A DNA stretch of 64,000 nucleotides from Akkermansia muciniphila (GTDB lineage Bacteria > Verrucomicrobiota > Verrucomicrobiia > Verrucomicrobiales > Akkermansiaceae): contig CAMDAD010000003.1 in NCBI GenBank assembly GCA_945888515.1, positions 124,001 to 188,000 of the forward strand, written 5' to 3'. Numbering within the stretch: position 1 is the stretch's first letter; every line of letters begins with the position of its first letter. A program made the translations under genes and the position numbers. Of this stretch, positions 56,686 through 64,000 are shown piece by piece. The notes beneath the pieces were generated by a model, which did no database searches, had not been told where the DNA came from, and worked only from the letters and a program-made list of their open reading frames with translations.

Positions 56686-57462
56686 ATGAAATGGAATTAT
56701 GCAATCGCTACGGCAGTGATGTTGCCTCTCGCTGGATGGGTTTGGGCGGATGGTTTTGGTGTGAAATCGGGCAACCCAATTCTTCCGGGCGTGCCCTACG
56801 AAGTGCACGATGGCACTCGCCCGCAGCCTCGAGTCCTAGCCAATGCCGGTGCCGTTTCCGTCAAGCCACCCGCCGATGCTGTGGTGTTGTTTGACGGCAC
56901 CAATCTCGATGCATGGCAATCCCCTACATGGGAAATCAAAGACGGAGCCATGGTCGCCGCCAAAAAAGATCTGGTCAGCAAGGAGTCCTTCGGTGCCATT
57001 CAGCTTCATGCCGAATGGCGATGCCCAGCAGGTCGCAAAGTCAACGGCCAAGGCGGTGGTAACAGCGGCATTTTCCTGATGGGACTCTACGAAATCCAGG
57101 TCTTGCAAAGCCACGACAACAAGACCTATCCCGATGGACAGGCCGCCTCGCTCTACGGCATGGTGCCGCCATTGGTCAATGCGACCACTCCACAGGGCGA
57201 GTGGCAGAGCTACGATATCCTTTTCACGCCTCCTGTTTATGAGGGTGAAACCGTAAAAACCCCCGCCCACGTCACCGTGCTGCACAACGGTGTGGTCGTG
57301 CAAAATCACAGTGCCTTCCTCGGGCCCAGCACTCATAAAAAACTCGCGGTTTATCCAAAATCCCATCCAGAAAAGGCACCCATCCGCCTGCAATTCCACG
57401 GCGATCCGATGGAATACCGGAATTTCTGGGTGCGCCCTATCGGAAAAATCGACACACCCTGA
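56686..57462 (+). CDS. DUF1080 / 3-keto-disaccharide hydrolase protein
   Basis: 258 residues from ATG 56686, with a signal peptide (MKWNYAIATAVMLPLAGWVW). Jelly-roll fold of DUF1080 (PF06439-type): VVLFDGTNLDAWQSPTWEIK, GAIQLHAEWRCPAGRK, NSGIFLMGLYEIQVLQSHDN, ASLYGMVPPLVNAT and the end RLQFHGDPMEYRNFWVRPI. Relatives hydrolyse 3-keto-disaccharides or bind glycans and are abundant in this phylum. Exported; may act on host or algal sugars. Confidence 0.88.
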   Translation: MKWNYAIATAVMLPLAGWVWADGFGVKSGNPILPGVPYEVHDGTRPQPRVLANAGAVSVKPPADAVVLFDGTNLDAWQSPTWEIKDGAMVAAKKDLVSKESFGAIQLHAEWRCPAGRKVNGQGGGNSGIFLMGLYEIQVLQSHDNKTYPDGQAASLYGMVPPLVNATTPQGEWQSYDILFTPPVYEGETVKTPAHVTVLHNGVVVQNHSAFLGPSTHKKLAVYPKSHPEKAPIRLQFHGDPMEYRNFWVRPIGKIDTP

Positions 57463-57530
57463 TCGGAAAATAGATCACATTTTCTCATCGCTAGTTCTTA
57501 CCTTGTCACTCATACTCCCCGCCTCTGCCC

Positions 57531-59741
57531 ATGAAAACATCGCTCTCCTTATCACTCCCTCTCGCCGCCGCACTGGCTCTCGTTTCTTGCAAAAAACCGG
57601 CATCCACCCCGGTAAACGCACCGCAGGCTAACACACCCGGCGCAGCACCTGTCACGCCAGAGATTACGGAAATTCCCCCTGTCATTGTGGCACCCACCGA
57701 CCGTGCCTCAAAACTCGGTTTCGCCCAAATGCTGCCCAAGGATACCGAGACTCTCTTGCTGGTGCAAAATGGGGCCGAAGTAGTAAAGCGCTTCAAGGAC
57801 AGCAAGTTCTATGGTTTCCTCAAGTCACAGAACCCCGGCGTGGATGATGTCGTCGAAGGCGATGGCACTGGCGGATTGACACCGCTCGACTTTGTCGGTC
57901 AAGAGATGTTCCTCGCCACGGGTAAATCCACCGGCGAACAAACTGCCAACTTGATCCGATTCTCCAACCGTCAGAACTATTTCCAATTCCGCAACATCGC
58001 CAGCATGATCATCTCTTCGCTGAAAGAAGAAGAAGCGGATCTGGAAATGCTAGGGGAAGAGGGCGCCATGTTCGATATGGTGAAGGACCCACAGAGCGGG
58101 CTGAACCTACTCAAACAATCCGAAACGCCTCCCATTTTCCTAGGCTGCAAGACCACTCCCGAAAACCGCGAAAAAATTCGCCAAACCTTCGCCGGACTGA
58201 CCGCGAACCTCGCTATGGTCGGGGCCTCGGCGGAAGAGTTGAAGATCGAAGTGGACGGCAGATCTTTTGAAGGCAATCAGATCACGGGCAAAAAACTCGT
58301 CGAAGACTTAAAAGCCGATCAGGCACTCACCGAACGGATGGACGAGAAGCTGGAAAAAGACGTGCAGGCGGATCTCTGGAAAACCCTCGCCGAGAAAAAC
58401 ATCATCGCTGTCACCGGTGTGGTCAATGACTACGTCGTGCTCTTCATCGGCAGCCGCAAGGAAGATCTCAAATTCGCCGCCACTCCCTCGGAGTCGTTCG
58501 CCGCCTCTGATGCGTTGGCTTTCGTCGACCCCTATCTGGAAAAAAATCCCGTCGCCATCGCCTACAGCGACAAGTCGGTGCTGGAAGGCCTCAATAGCGG
58601 CAACGGCATTGCCACCATCGCCCAAGCCCTGCGCGATGCCATCGCGGGCAACGGCAAGGTGGATACTCGCGAAATCGAAGCGCTGCTCGACGTCATCAGC
58701 GAGCGCGAAAAAGAACTCATGAGCCAAACGAAATTCAGCACCTTCGGCGCCGTGGCGATGCTCGATGAGGGCTTCAAACTGGAAACCTTCGGCGGCAGCA
58801 ATTCTCCTAATATCCAGAGTGAATCGAAAAATCAGATGGGTGCTCTTGGTGCATCGAAGGACACCGCAATCTTCATCAACTGGACATCCAACCCCGCCTA
58901 CGGCATCAAGGCAAATGCCTACATGGAATCGCTTGTAGAAACCACCTACGCCATCGCCAAAAACATCAGCACCTGGGAAGTCGAAGAAAATGAAAGCTTC
59001 ACGATGTTCCAGTCTTACTTCACTTTGTTCGAAGACAACTTCAGTGACGATACTGTGAAACTCTGGCAAGCCATGAGTGTCGACATGAGCGATGGCCTCG
59101 GCAATGAGTCGGCGATCGTCATGGACCTAAATGGAGAAATGCCTCCGCTACCCAACGTGCCACAAGAATTAGTGAAAGCCGGGAAATTCCCACGCCTTTC
59201 TTGGATCAAGCCCGTGAAAGACCGAACCAAACTCGTCGCAGCTTGGCAAAAAATGACCACTTCGGGCGAAAGCATCATGAAACAAATCAGCGCCATGATG
59301 GAAGCCGAGCAAGCCATGCCCAAGCCCATGAGCTCCAAGGAAAACGGTCTCACCACCTGGTTCTTCGCCGGTCCTTTGTTCACCGATGACTTTGCGCCAT
59401 CGGTCACGCTCGATGACAAATGGTTCGTTGCTTCCACCTCCAAAAAACACGCCGTCAATCTCGCCCAACAGGCCGGCACTTCCCGCGAAGGGAAAACTGG
59501 CGCTTACATGAGCGTGCAGTTCGATGCCCTCCGCGCCTGCGCCGATCATTGGCTGAAAGCTGTCGATGAAAACAAGGAAACCATTTTCGAAGGCAACGAA
59601 TCCGCCGCCGGCGACTTCACCGCCAATCAGAAAATGATCAAAGACAGCCTCAACGCTATGAGCGAGATGGATGAAATGACCCTGCACACTCGCAAAGAAT
59701 CCGGCACCGACCGCACCTCCTTCCACCTCAAGACACGCTGA
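57531..59741 (+). CDS. Large lipoprotein of unknown function
   Basis: 736 residues with a lipoprotein signal (LSLSLPLAAALALVSC, lipid Cys20). A Pro/Ala/Thr-rich linker (residues 25-55) leads to a big soluble part with LGFAQMLPKDTETLLLVQNG and VEGDGTGGLTPLDFVGQEMF, reminiscent of DUF3352-type bacterial lipoproteins with repeated alpha/beta units. Many acidic residues (EEEADLEMLGEEGA). No catalytic signature. A hairpin terminator follows. Alone in its transcript after a 68-bp gap. Confidence 0.7.
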   Translation: MKTSLSLSLPLAAALALVSCKKPASTPVNAPQANTPGAAPVTPEITEIPPVIVAPTDRASKLGFAQMLPKDTETLLLVQNGAEVVKRFKDSKFYGFLKSQNPGVDDVVEGDGTGGLTPLDFVGQEMFLATGKSTGEQTANLIRFSNRQNYFQFRNIASMIISSLKEEEADLEMLGEEGAMFDMVKDPQSGLNLLKQSETPPIFLGCKTTPENREKIRQTFAGLTANLAMVGASAEELKIEVDGRSFEGNQITGKKLVEDLKADQALTERMDEKLEKDVQADLWKTLAEKNIIAVTGVVNDYVVLFIGSRKEDLKFAATPSESFAASDALAFVDPYLEKNPVAIAYSDKSVLEGLNSGNGIATIAQALRDAIAGNGKVDTREIEALLDVISEREKELMSQTKFSTFGAVAMLDEGFKLETFGGSNSPNIQSESKNQMGALGASKDTAIFINWTSNPAYGIKANAYMESLVETTYAIAKNISTWEVEENESFTMFQSYFTLFEDNFSDDTVKLWQAMSVDMSDGLGNESAIVMDLNGEMPPLPNVPQELVKAGKFPRLSWIKPVKDRTKLVAAWQKMTTSGESIMKQISAMMEAEQAMPKPMSSKENGLTTWFFAGPLFTDDFAPSVTLDDKWFVASTSKKHAVNLAQQAGTSREGKTGAYMSVQFDALRACADHWLKAVDENKETIFEGNESAAGDFTANQKMIKDSLNAMSEMDEMTLHTRKESGTDRTSFHLKTR

Positions 59742-60072
59742 TCTGCAAGGATTCCATCACTCAAAAAACCCACGACATGTTCTCGTGGGTTTTTTTGCGG
59801 AAAATTCTAACGTAACATACTCTCAACTTCTCCCACCCAAACTTGCTTACCGGCACCAACGGTGCGAAAGAAGTCAGCCCAGCGGCAACGCCTTTGGTGA
59901 AATCCCCACCCCAAAAAATCATGCTTCCTTATGGGAAGCTCGCTGGGGTTTATCGACTCATGCTGTCGCGTTAGCTTTCATGTGCAAGCTGCTAGGAAAA
60001 TCCGCATCGCATTTGTTTGCGTATCGTTTCACCTCCACAGCGGCGCTTGGCCGTCTGTCTGGTTGGAAAAAA
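59742..60072. other. Intergenic with terminator
   Basis: 331 bp; holds the terminator at 59767-59796 and otherwise unremarkable, low-complexity frames. Confidence 0.4.
59767..59796 (+). terminator. Rho-independent terminator
   Basis: AACCCACGA - CATGTTC - TCGTGGGTT stem with perfect 9-bp arms, followed by further Ts, 25 bp after the lipoprotein stop. Confidence 0.88.
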
Positions 60073-60504
60073 TCACGACAAGGTGTGCAACTGGAATGTG
60101 TCGAAGACTCTGAAGTCCGCGGGATTCAGCGTGAATATCTCGCGGATTCCTGCCGACCACCACGTGGCGGCGATCTGTGTGTCGAGCAGACGCTTCCGTC
60201 CTAAGTGATACTGCTCTAACCAAACCAACCATTGCTGGTGCGCGGCGATGTCAGTGGAGATGATCACTACCTCCTCGGCTTCGCTCCAGAATGTCGCCCA
60301 TGTGAGGGCTTCGAACATGTTCAATGGATTCTCAAAGTGCCTCGGATCGGTAACGACATGCACAAATTCGGCAAGAATACCTGAGGTAACGGCGAGACGG
60401 CGACCTTCCTGTTGGAACTGTACGATGCGCTGCCTCACCCTGCCATGATCCGGATGCTCCGGAATAACGAAGGCAACTAAAATGTTGGTATCGATCCCCA
60501 TCAT
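60073..60504 (-). CDS. PIN-domain toxin (VapC type)
   Basis: 143 residues. The four acidic residues of the PIN nuclease are in place: D5 (MGIDTNIL), E46 (SGILAEFVHVV), D108 (RLLDTQIAATW) and D130 (NPADFRVF). The toxin is a Mg-dependent RNase, usually cutting tRNA or rRNA. Overlaps the antitoxin stop by 4 bp (ATGA), as in coupled toxin-antitoxin pairs. Confidence 0.9.
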   Translation of the reverse strand: MMGIDTNILVAFVIPEHPDHGRVRQRIVQFQQEGRRLAVTSGILAEFVHVVTDPRHFENPLNMFEALTWATFWSEAEEVVIISTDIAAHQQWLVWLEQYHLGRKRLLDTQIAATWWSAGIREIFTLNPADFRVFDTFQLHTLS

Positions 60505-60770
60505 GCACCGCGCTCCATCAAATCATCCGAGCGGGAATCGAGTTGCTCGCGGGTCACAAGGACCTTGCCAACGCTCCGCAATGAGGGAGGTTGGCGCAAG
60601 GTGGATCGTTGCGCGCGATCACCAAACAGCGATGATTCCAAAGCAAGAATCGCCTCCTGATTCAGCGAACGCTTATTCCGCTTCGCGCACTCCTTGAGCG
60701 AGCGATGGATTTCTGGCGGCACGTTTTTCAGAGTAATTGTTGTTCCATTTACAAAAAAACCATAACGCAT
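60501..60770 (-). CDS. Ribbon-helix-helix antitoxin (VapB/FitA-like)
   Basis: 89 residues. RHH core TTITLKNVPPEIHRSLKECA, then KRNKRSLNQEAILALE, matches Arc/FitA-type antitoxins. The only in-frame ATG near the start is 60770, which lies inside a perfect 20-bp palindrome. C-terminal tail (SVGKVLVTREQLDSRSDDLM) should bind and inhibit the PIN toxin. Represses its own promoter in the family. Confidence 0.85.
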   Translation of the reverse strand: MRYGFFVNGTTITLKNVPPEIHRSLKECAKRNKRSLNQEAILALESSLFGDRAQRSTLRQPPSLRSVGKVLVTREQLDSRSDDLMERGA

Positions 60771-60779
60771 GCGTTATGG
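60760..60779. promoter_or_regulatory. 20-bp palindrome covering the antitoxin start codon
   Basis: CCATAACGCATGCGTTATGG, perfect over 20 bp, with the antitoxin ATG (minus strand 60770-60768) at its centre. RHH antitoxin complexes bind such inverted repeats. Here the operator would sit on the start codon itself. Confidence 0.75.
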
Positions 60780-60823
60780 ATGTCAACCGGGATGTTCCGG
60801 CAAATGTAACGGTCAAGCGAGTC

Positions 60824-61013
60824 GGGGAGCACCCGCGCGCTGCGGCGGCTCACGTCCATGTTGATTCTCTTTGCTCTCTCCCGTTCAGCCGTCAAAGAAT
60901 GCCATTTCCCATTTTCTTGTTGCCATTCAAAGAACCAATCGCCTTCACCCTGAAGTCTGTCGGTTTCCGGCGAGGGCGCCAAAAAACAACACGCGAGGGC
61001 GCGGGTGCTCCCC
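60824..61013. repeat. 15-bp inverted repeat pair between vapBC and malQ
   Basis: GGGGAGCACCCGCGC at 60824-60838 and its exact reverse complement GCGCGGGTGCTCCCC at 60999-61013, 160 bp apart. They bracket a gene-free piece with only chance-looking frames. Could be ends of a small non-autonomous element or a long-range hairpin; no target-site duplication could be checked with certainty. Confidence 0.6.
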
Positions 61014-61043
61014 AGAAATCCAAACAAAACCTGCCTACCAGGA

Positions 61044-62765
61044 TCAACTGTGCCTGGGGCGAAAGTGGCGGATGGCCGCACTGAGGCGCTGGACGTCGCG
61101 CTGCTTTTGCGGGTCTTGCTCCATTTCCTCTAACGTAAATGGCAGGCGGTAACTCCAGTTTTCTTTGTCCACCGTGCCGGGCTTGTTGTAGCGATCGATC
61201 ATGCCAAATAGGTCGGTGATCATCAGGGCGGCGTAGCGTGAGTGACAGGCGAGCAGCGCATCGAGTAAGCGCCATTGGATCTCGTGATCGAAAGGAGGAG
61301 GATTTTCCACATCGATATCCATGCCGCCAAATTCCGCCAGCAACCGAAGACTCCATTGAGCGGTGCTCTGTTCCGCGCCACTCGCCGTCGCACCCATGGC
61401 ACTGAGCCGGAATGACTCCCACAGGGCCGCAATCGTGTCGTGATCGTGAGTGGCAAAGGTAGCGAACGAACACTCAGGGTAACGTGAGCCATCGACCACA
61501 TGCCCCTGATCCGAGTCCCAGTGCGGAATGCGAAAGCCGGCGATGCCGAGTGACTCGAGGTGCGGACGCACGTAATCAGGCACACAACCGAGGTCCTCGC
61601 CGACGACTTCTCCGCCGCTGGCGGCTTCGATCACCATGCGCAATCGTCGATCTCCCTCGTCGAGATTCGCTCGTCGGTTTTCCGCCGTTTCGTCATCGCG
61701 CCAAGCCCAACGCGGCAGATGCCCGCCCGTCCGTTTTTGCGCTTCATCCGCAGAGAGATCGAGAAACTCATCATTGCGCGTGGGGCGCCACGGAAAAGCA
61801 TACATCCGATAGAACCCAAGAATGTGATCGATGCGGAACACATGGAAAATTTCCGTTAGCTTGTGGATGCGTTGTTTCCACCACGGGTAGCCTTGTGACT
61901 CCATGAGGTCCCAGCGATAGAGTGGCACGCCCCAGTTTTGCCCCCACTGCTGGATGAACCGATCGTGCTTAAACATCGTCTCCGGTGGTGCGCCGCCGAA
62001 CCACTCCAGATCGAATTGTTCTGATTGAAAAAACACATCCGCGGAGTGATAGGAAATGCCGATGGGAATATCGCCCATGAGCTGCACACCCACTTCATCG
62101 GCGAGCGTGCGCACCGCGCGCCATTGACGGAAACACAGCCACTGCACCCAAGCGTGAAACTGGATCTCCTCCCGCACGGCATCTCCGCGTTGGCCCTGTT
62201 GCTCCAGAAAAAAAGCACGCGCCTTAGCAGGGGTGCGAAAGGCCTCAGGCCACAAGTCCCAACATTCACTGCCACCCGCGGCATCCATCAGCCAGCGGAA
62301 CAAGGTGTAGTCGTCTAGCCACGCAGATTGCTCGTCGTAAAACTGTTGTAACTCTACTTTTTCGATGGAAAATTTACCCGCGATGAAACGAGTGAATGCC
62401 TTTCGCAACAAATCGTTTTTGCAAGAGCGCACCGCCTTGTAATCAACCAAACGCGCCTGAATCACTTCTGGCCCTAACATCTCGCGGGCAGCGATGAGAT
62501 CGGCCTTCACCAATCCAGGAACGTCCGCCGCCGCCATCGTGAGGTAGAGCGGTTCCAGCGCGACAGACGAAATGGCATTATAGGGGCTGTCATCCGAACC
62601 GGTTTGATTGATGGGCAGCAGTTGCAGAAATCCGACCCCATGTGCCGCTGCCCAGCGGATCCACTCCGCGAGAGCAAGCGTATCACCAATGCCGAGATCT
62701 CCCTCCCGTCGTGCGGAAAAGAGAGGCAACAAAACGCCGACGCGGCGCGAATGAGGTGACGTCAT
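61044..62765 (-). CDS. malQ: 4-alpha-glucanotransferase (amylomaltase)
   Basis: 573 residues from ATG 62765; a longer frame from 63776 is an artefact over the ABC-F gene. GH77 sites: HVFRIDHILGFYR (nucleophile Asp), GEDLGCVPDY (acid/base Glu) and FATHDHDTIAAL (third carboxylate), with the conserved LLPINQTGSDDSPYNAIS entry. Transfers alpha-1,4-glucan segments between maltodextrins and glucose. Cytosolic, in glycogen or maltodextrin turnover. No binding module at the N terminus. Confidence 0.93.
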   Translation of the reverse strand: MTSPHSRRVGVLLPLFSARREGDLGIGDTLALAEWIRWAAAHGVGFLQLLPINQTGSDDSPYNAISSVALEPLYLTMAAADVPGLVKADLIAAREMLGPEVIQARLVDYKAVRSCKNDLLRKAFTRFIAGKFSIEKVELQQFYDEQSAWLDDYTLFRWLMDAAGGSECWDLWPEAFRTPAKARAFFLEQQGQRGDAVREEIQFHAWVQWLCFRQWRAVRTLADEVGVQLMGDIPIGISYHSADVFFQSEQFDLEWFGGAPPETMFKHDRFIQQWGQNWGVPLYRWDLMESQGYPWWKQRIHKLTEIFHVFRIDHILGFYRMYAFPWRPTRNDEFLDLSADEAQKRTGGHLPRWAWRDDETAENRRANLDEGDRRLRMVIEAASGGEVVGEDLGCVPDYVRPHLESLGIAGFRIPHWDSDQGHVVDGSRYPECSFATFATHDHDTIAALWESFRLSAMGATASGAEQSTAQWSLRLLAEFGGMDIDVENPPPFDHEIQWRLLDALLACHSRYAALMITDLFGMIDRYNKPGTVDKENWSYRLPFTLEEMEQDPQKQRDVQRLSAAIRHFRPRHS

Positions 62766-62930
62766 GCGGTTACGATTGTGCCATCGCTCCCGTTGGTGAC
62801 AAGTGGATTTCGCGCGGAGAGAGTGAGCGTTTTTCATGACTTTACCGATGAAGCCGCGCTCCGGAATTGAATCGTATTGGCAAAACTTCTTGAAAATCGC
62901 AGGATTCTCGCCCACGGTCGCGCCTGTCCT
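62766..62930. other. Divergent promoter region
   Basis: 165 bp between malQ (minus) and the ABC-F gene (plus); presumably promoters for both. No clear box was assigned. Confidence 0.35.
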
Positions 62931-64000
62931 ATGCTTTCCGTTCACAAATTGACCAAAACACTTGGAGGCCGCACTCTTTTGCGCGAAGCCGAAATGACCA
63001 TCAACTGGGGCGAACGCGTAGCGTTGGTGGGACCGAACGGCGCGGGCAAGTCCACGTTGTTTCGCATGATTTTGGACGAAGATTCTCCGGATGAGGGAAG
63101 CATCGAGCGCGATGAATACGCCATCACTGGCTACCTCGCCCAGGAAGCTGGCTCGCCGGGTGATGAGACGGTGATCGAGATCGCTATGGGCGTTACGCCG
63201 GAAATGGTCGGCCTGCTGCGCACCATGCGTGAACACGAAGCCAAGGACAACCACGCCGATCCGGACTATGCCAAGGCACAGGACCAGTTCAATCACCTCA
63301 ACGGCTACCAACTGGAGCCAAAGGCCAAAAAAATCCTCAATGGCCTCGGCTTCAAGGAAGAGGACTTCCACAAACCCGCGCACGAATACTCCGGCGGTTG
63401 GGTGATGCGCGCCTATCTCGCACGACTCCTCGTCATGGAACCGGATCTGCTCATGCTGGACGAACCGACGAACCATCTCGACCTCATCTCGCTGCTCTGG
63501 TTGCAACGCTACCTGCTCAACTACTCCGGCGCGATCCTGATGATTTCCCACGACCGCGATTTCATGGATGCCTTGGTCGAATCCGTGGTCGAGATCGATC
63601 CCGATGCCGCCAAGCTCATCACTTATTCCGGAAACTACTCTGCCTATCTGCAACAACGCGAGCAACGCTACGAGCAGCTTGTCACCGCGTATCGCAATCA
63701 GCAGAAAGAAATCGAAGGCCACCAGGAATTCATCGATCGCTTCCGCCAAGTGACCTCCAAAGCCTCGCAGGTGCAATCACGGGTGAAATTCCTCGAAAAA
63801 TTCGAACGAATCGAAAAACCACGCGCACCGCGCAAAGCCTTCAAGTTCAGCTTTCCGCAGCCACCGCGCTCGAACCAAAAAGTCATCGAATTACAAAAAG
63901 TCTCGCAGGCCTACGGCACGAAGCAGATTTACAAAGACCTCGATCTCACCATCGAACGCGGCGACAAGATCGTGCTCGTGGGGCCTAACGGCGCGGGTAA
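62931..64000 (+). CDS. ABC-F protein, cut by window end
   Basis: 356 codons visible from ATG 62931. First ABC domain: Walker A GPNGAGKSTL, signature region HEYSGGWVMR (here SGGW in place of the common LSGGE), Walker B LLMLDEPTNHLDL, and the switch His in MMISHDRDF-type ISHDRDFM. A linker with SQVQSRVKFLEKFERI separates it from a second domain that begins VIELQKVSQAYG and reaches its own Walker A (VLVGPNGAG) at the window edge. ABC-F proteins act on the ribosome in translation or antibiotic tolerance (EttA/Uup group). Cytosolic. Confidence 0.9.
   Translation, partial: MLSVHKLTKTLGGRTLLREAEMTINWGERVALVGPNGAGKSTLFRMILDEDSPDEGSIERDEYAITGYLAQEAGSPGDETVIEIAMGVTPEMVGLLRTMREHEAKDNHADPDYAKAQDQFNHLNGYQLEPKAKKILNGLGFKEEDFHKPAHEYSGGWVMRAYLARLLVMEPDLLMLDEPTNHLDLISLLWLQRYLLNYSGAILMISHDRDFMDALVESVVEIDPDAAKLITYSGNYSAYLQQREQRYEQLVTAYRNQQKEIEGHQEFIDRFRQVTSKASQVQSRVKFLEKFERIEKPRAPRKAFKFSFPQPPRSNQKVIELQKVSQAYGTKQIYKDLDLTIERGDKIVLVGPNGAG

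Noticed and set aside
62766-63776. Long minus-strand frame fused in front of malQ
   Set aside because: It is antisense to a clear ABC-F gene; the MalQ start at 62765 is natural.

Overview
The window reads as a chromosomal segment of a free-living, saccharolytic bacterium, most likely a Verrucomicrobiota (Verrucomicrobiae) member. This is an inference. It rests on a PEP-CTERM protein, a one-Cys sulfatase, a DUF1080 (3-keto-disaccharide hydrolase) protein, a large DUF2341/LamG/SASA esterase, an M42 peptidase followed by a DUF58 gene, many exported proteins of unknown function, and few strong Shine-Dalgarno sites. There is no rRNA or CRISPR array. Two tRNA genes are present: tRNA-Ser(GGA) at about 19.0 kb and tRNA-Thr(CGT) at about 39.3 kb.

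Left part (1-6.2 kb): sparse and decayed. It holds a small exported protein with two secretin-like repeats, a probable frameshifted membrane-protein remnant, and a two-gene cassette. The cassette is a Tat-type exported beta-CASP metallo-beta-lactamase with an embedded Ada-like zinc module, next to a lipoprotein made of the same module, and it is flanked by two copies of a ~76-bp direct repeat. A PEP-CTERM protein and a GIY-YIG nuclease gene killed by a TAG at codon 5 follow.

Accessory island (about 6.2-18.7 kb): begins with a tyrosine recombinase and ends beside the 3' end of tRNA-Ser. Between them lie two excisionase-like HTH proteins, a second HTH protein, a D5/P4-type primase-helicase, a CHC2-like zinc-finger protein, a trypsin-like protease, four small unknown proteins and, on the opposite strand, an MmeI-like type IIL restriction-modification enzyme, a 46-residue Mrr-start-like ORF and a DUF3800 protein. 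No capsid, terminase or tail genes are seen, so it resembles a phage-satellite or integrative element carrying defence cargo.

Core part (19-64 kb): chaperones dnaK-groES-groEL; an esterase and an M42 peptidase with a DUF58 gene; UTP-glucose-1-phosphate uridylyltransferase; a TSUP permease; homoserine dehydrogenase; a LacI-family regulator with a perfect palindrome at its start; a GH5-like glycosidase; GTPase Der; a SnoaL/sulfatase/inositol-monophosphatase/PfkB run; NagB; a complete heavy-metal RND efflux locus (His-rich protein, outer-membrane factor, adaptor, pump, small periplasmic protein); rsmD behind two exported unknowns; DUF1080; a long lipoprotein; a VapBC-type toxin-antitoxin pair with a 20-bp palindrome over the antitoxin start codon; MalQ; and an ABC-F protein cut by the window end.

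The most interesting items are the paired Ada-like zinc-module cassette in direct repeats, and the satellite-like island with its lone protease and the mmeI-like/46-aa/DUF3800 operon.
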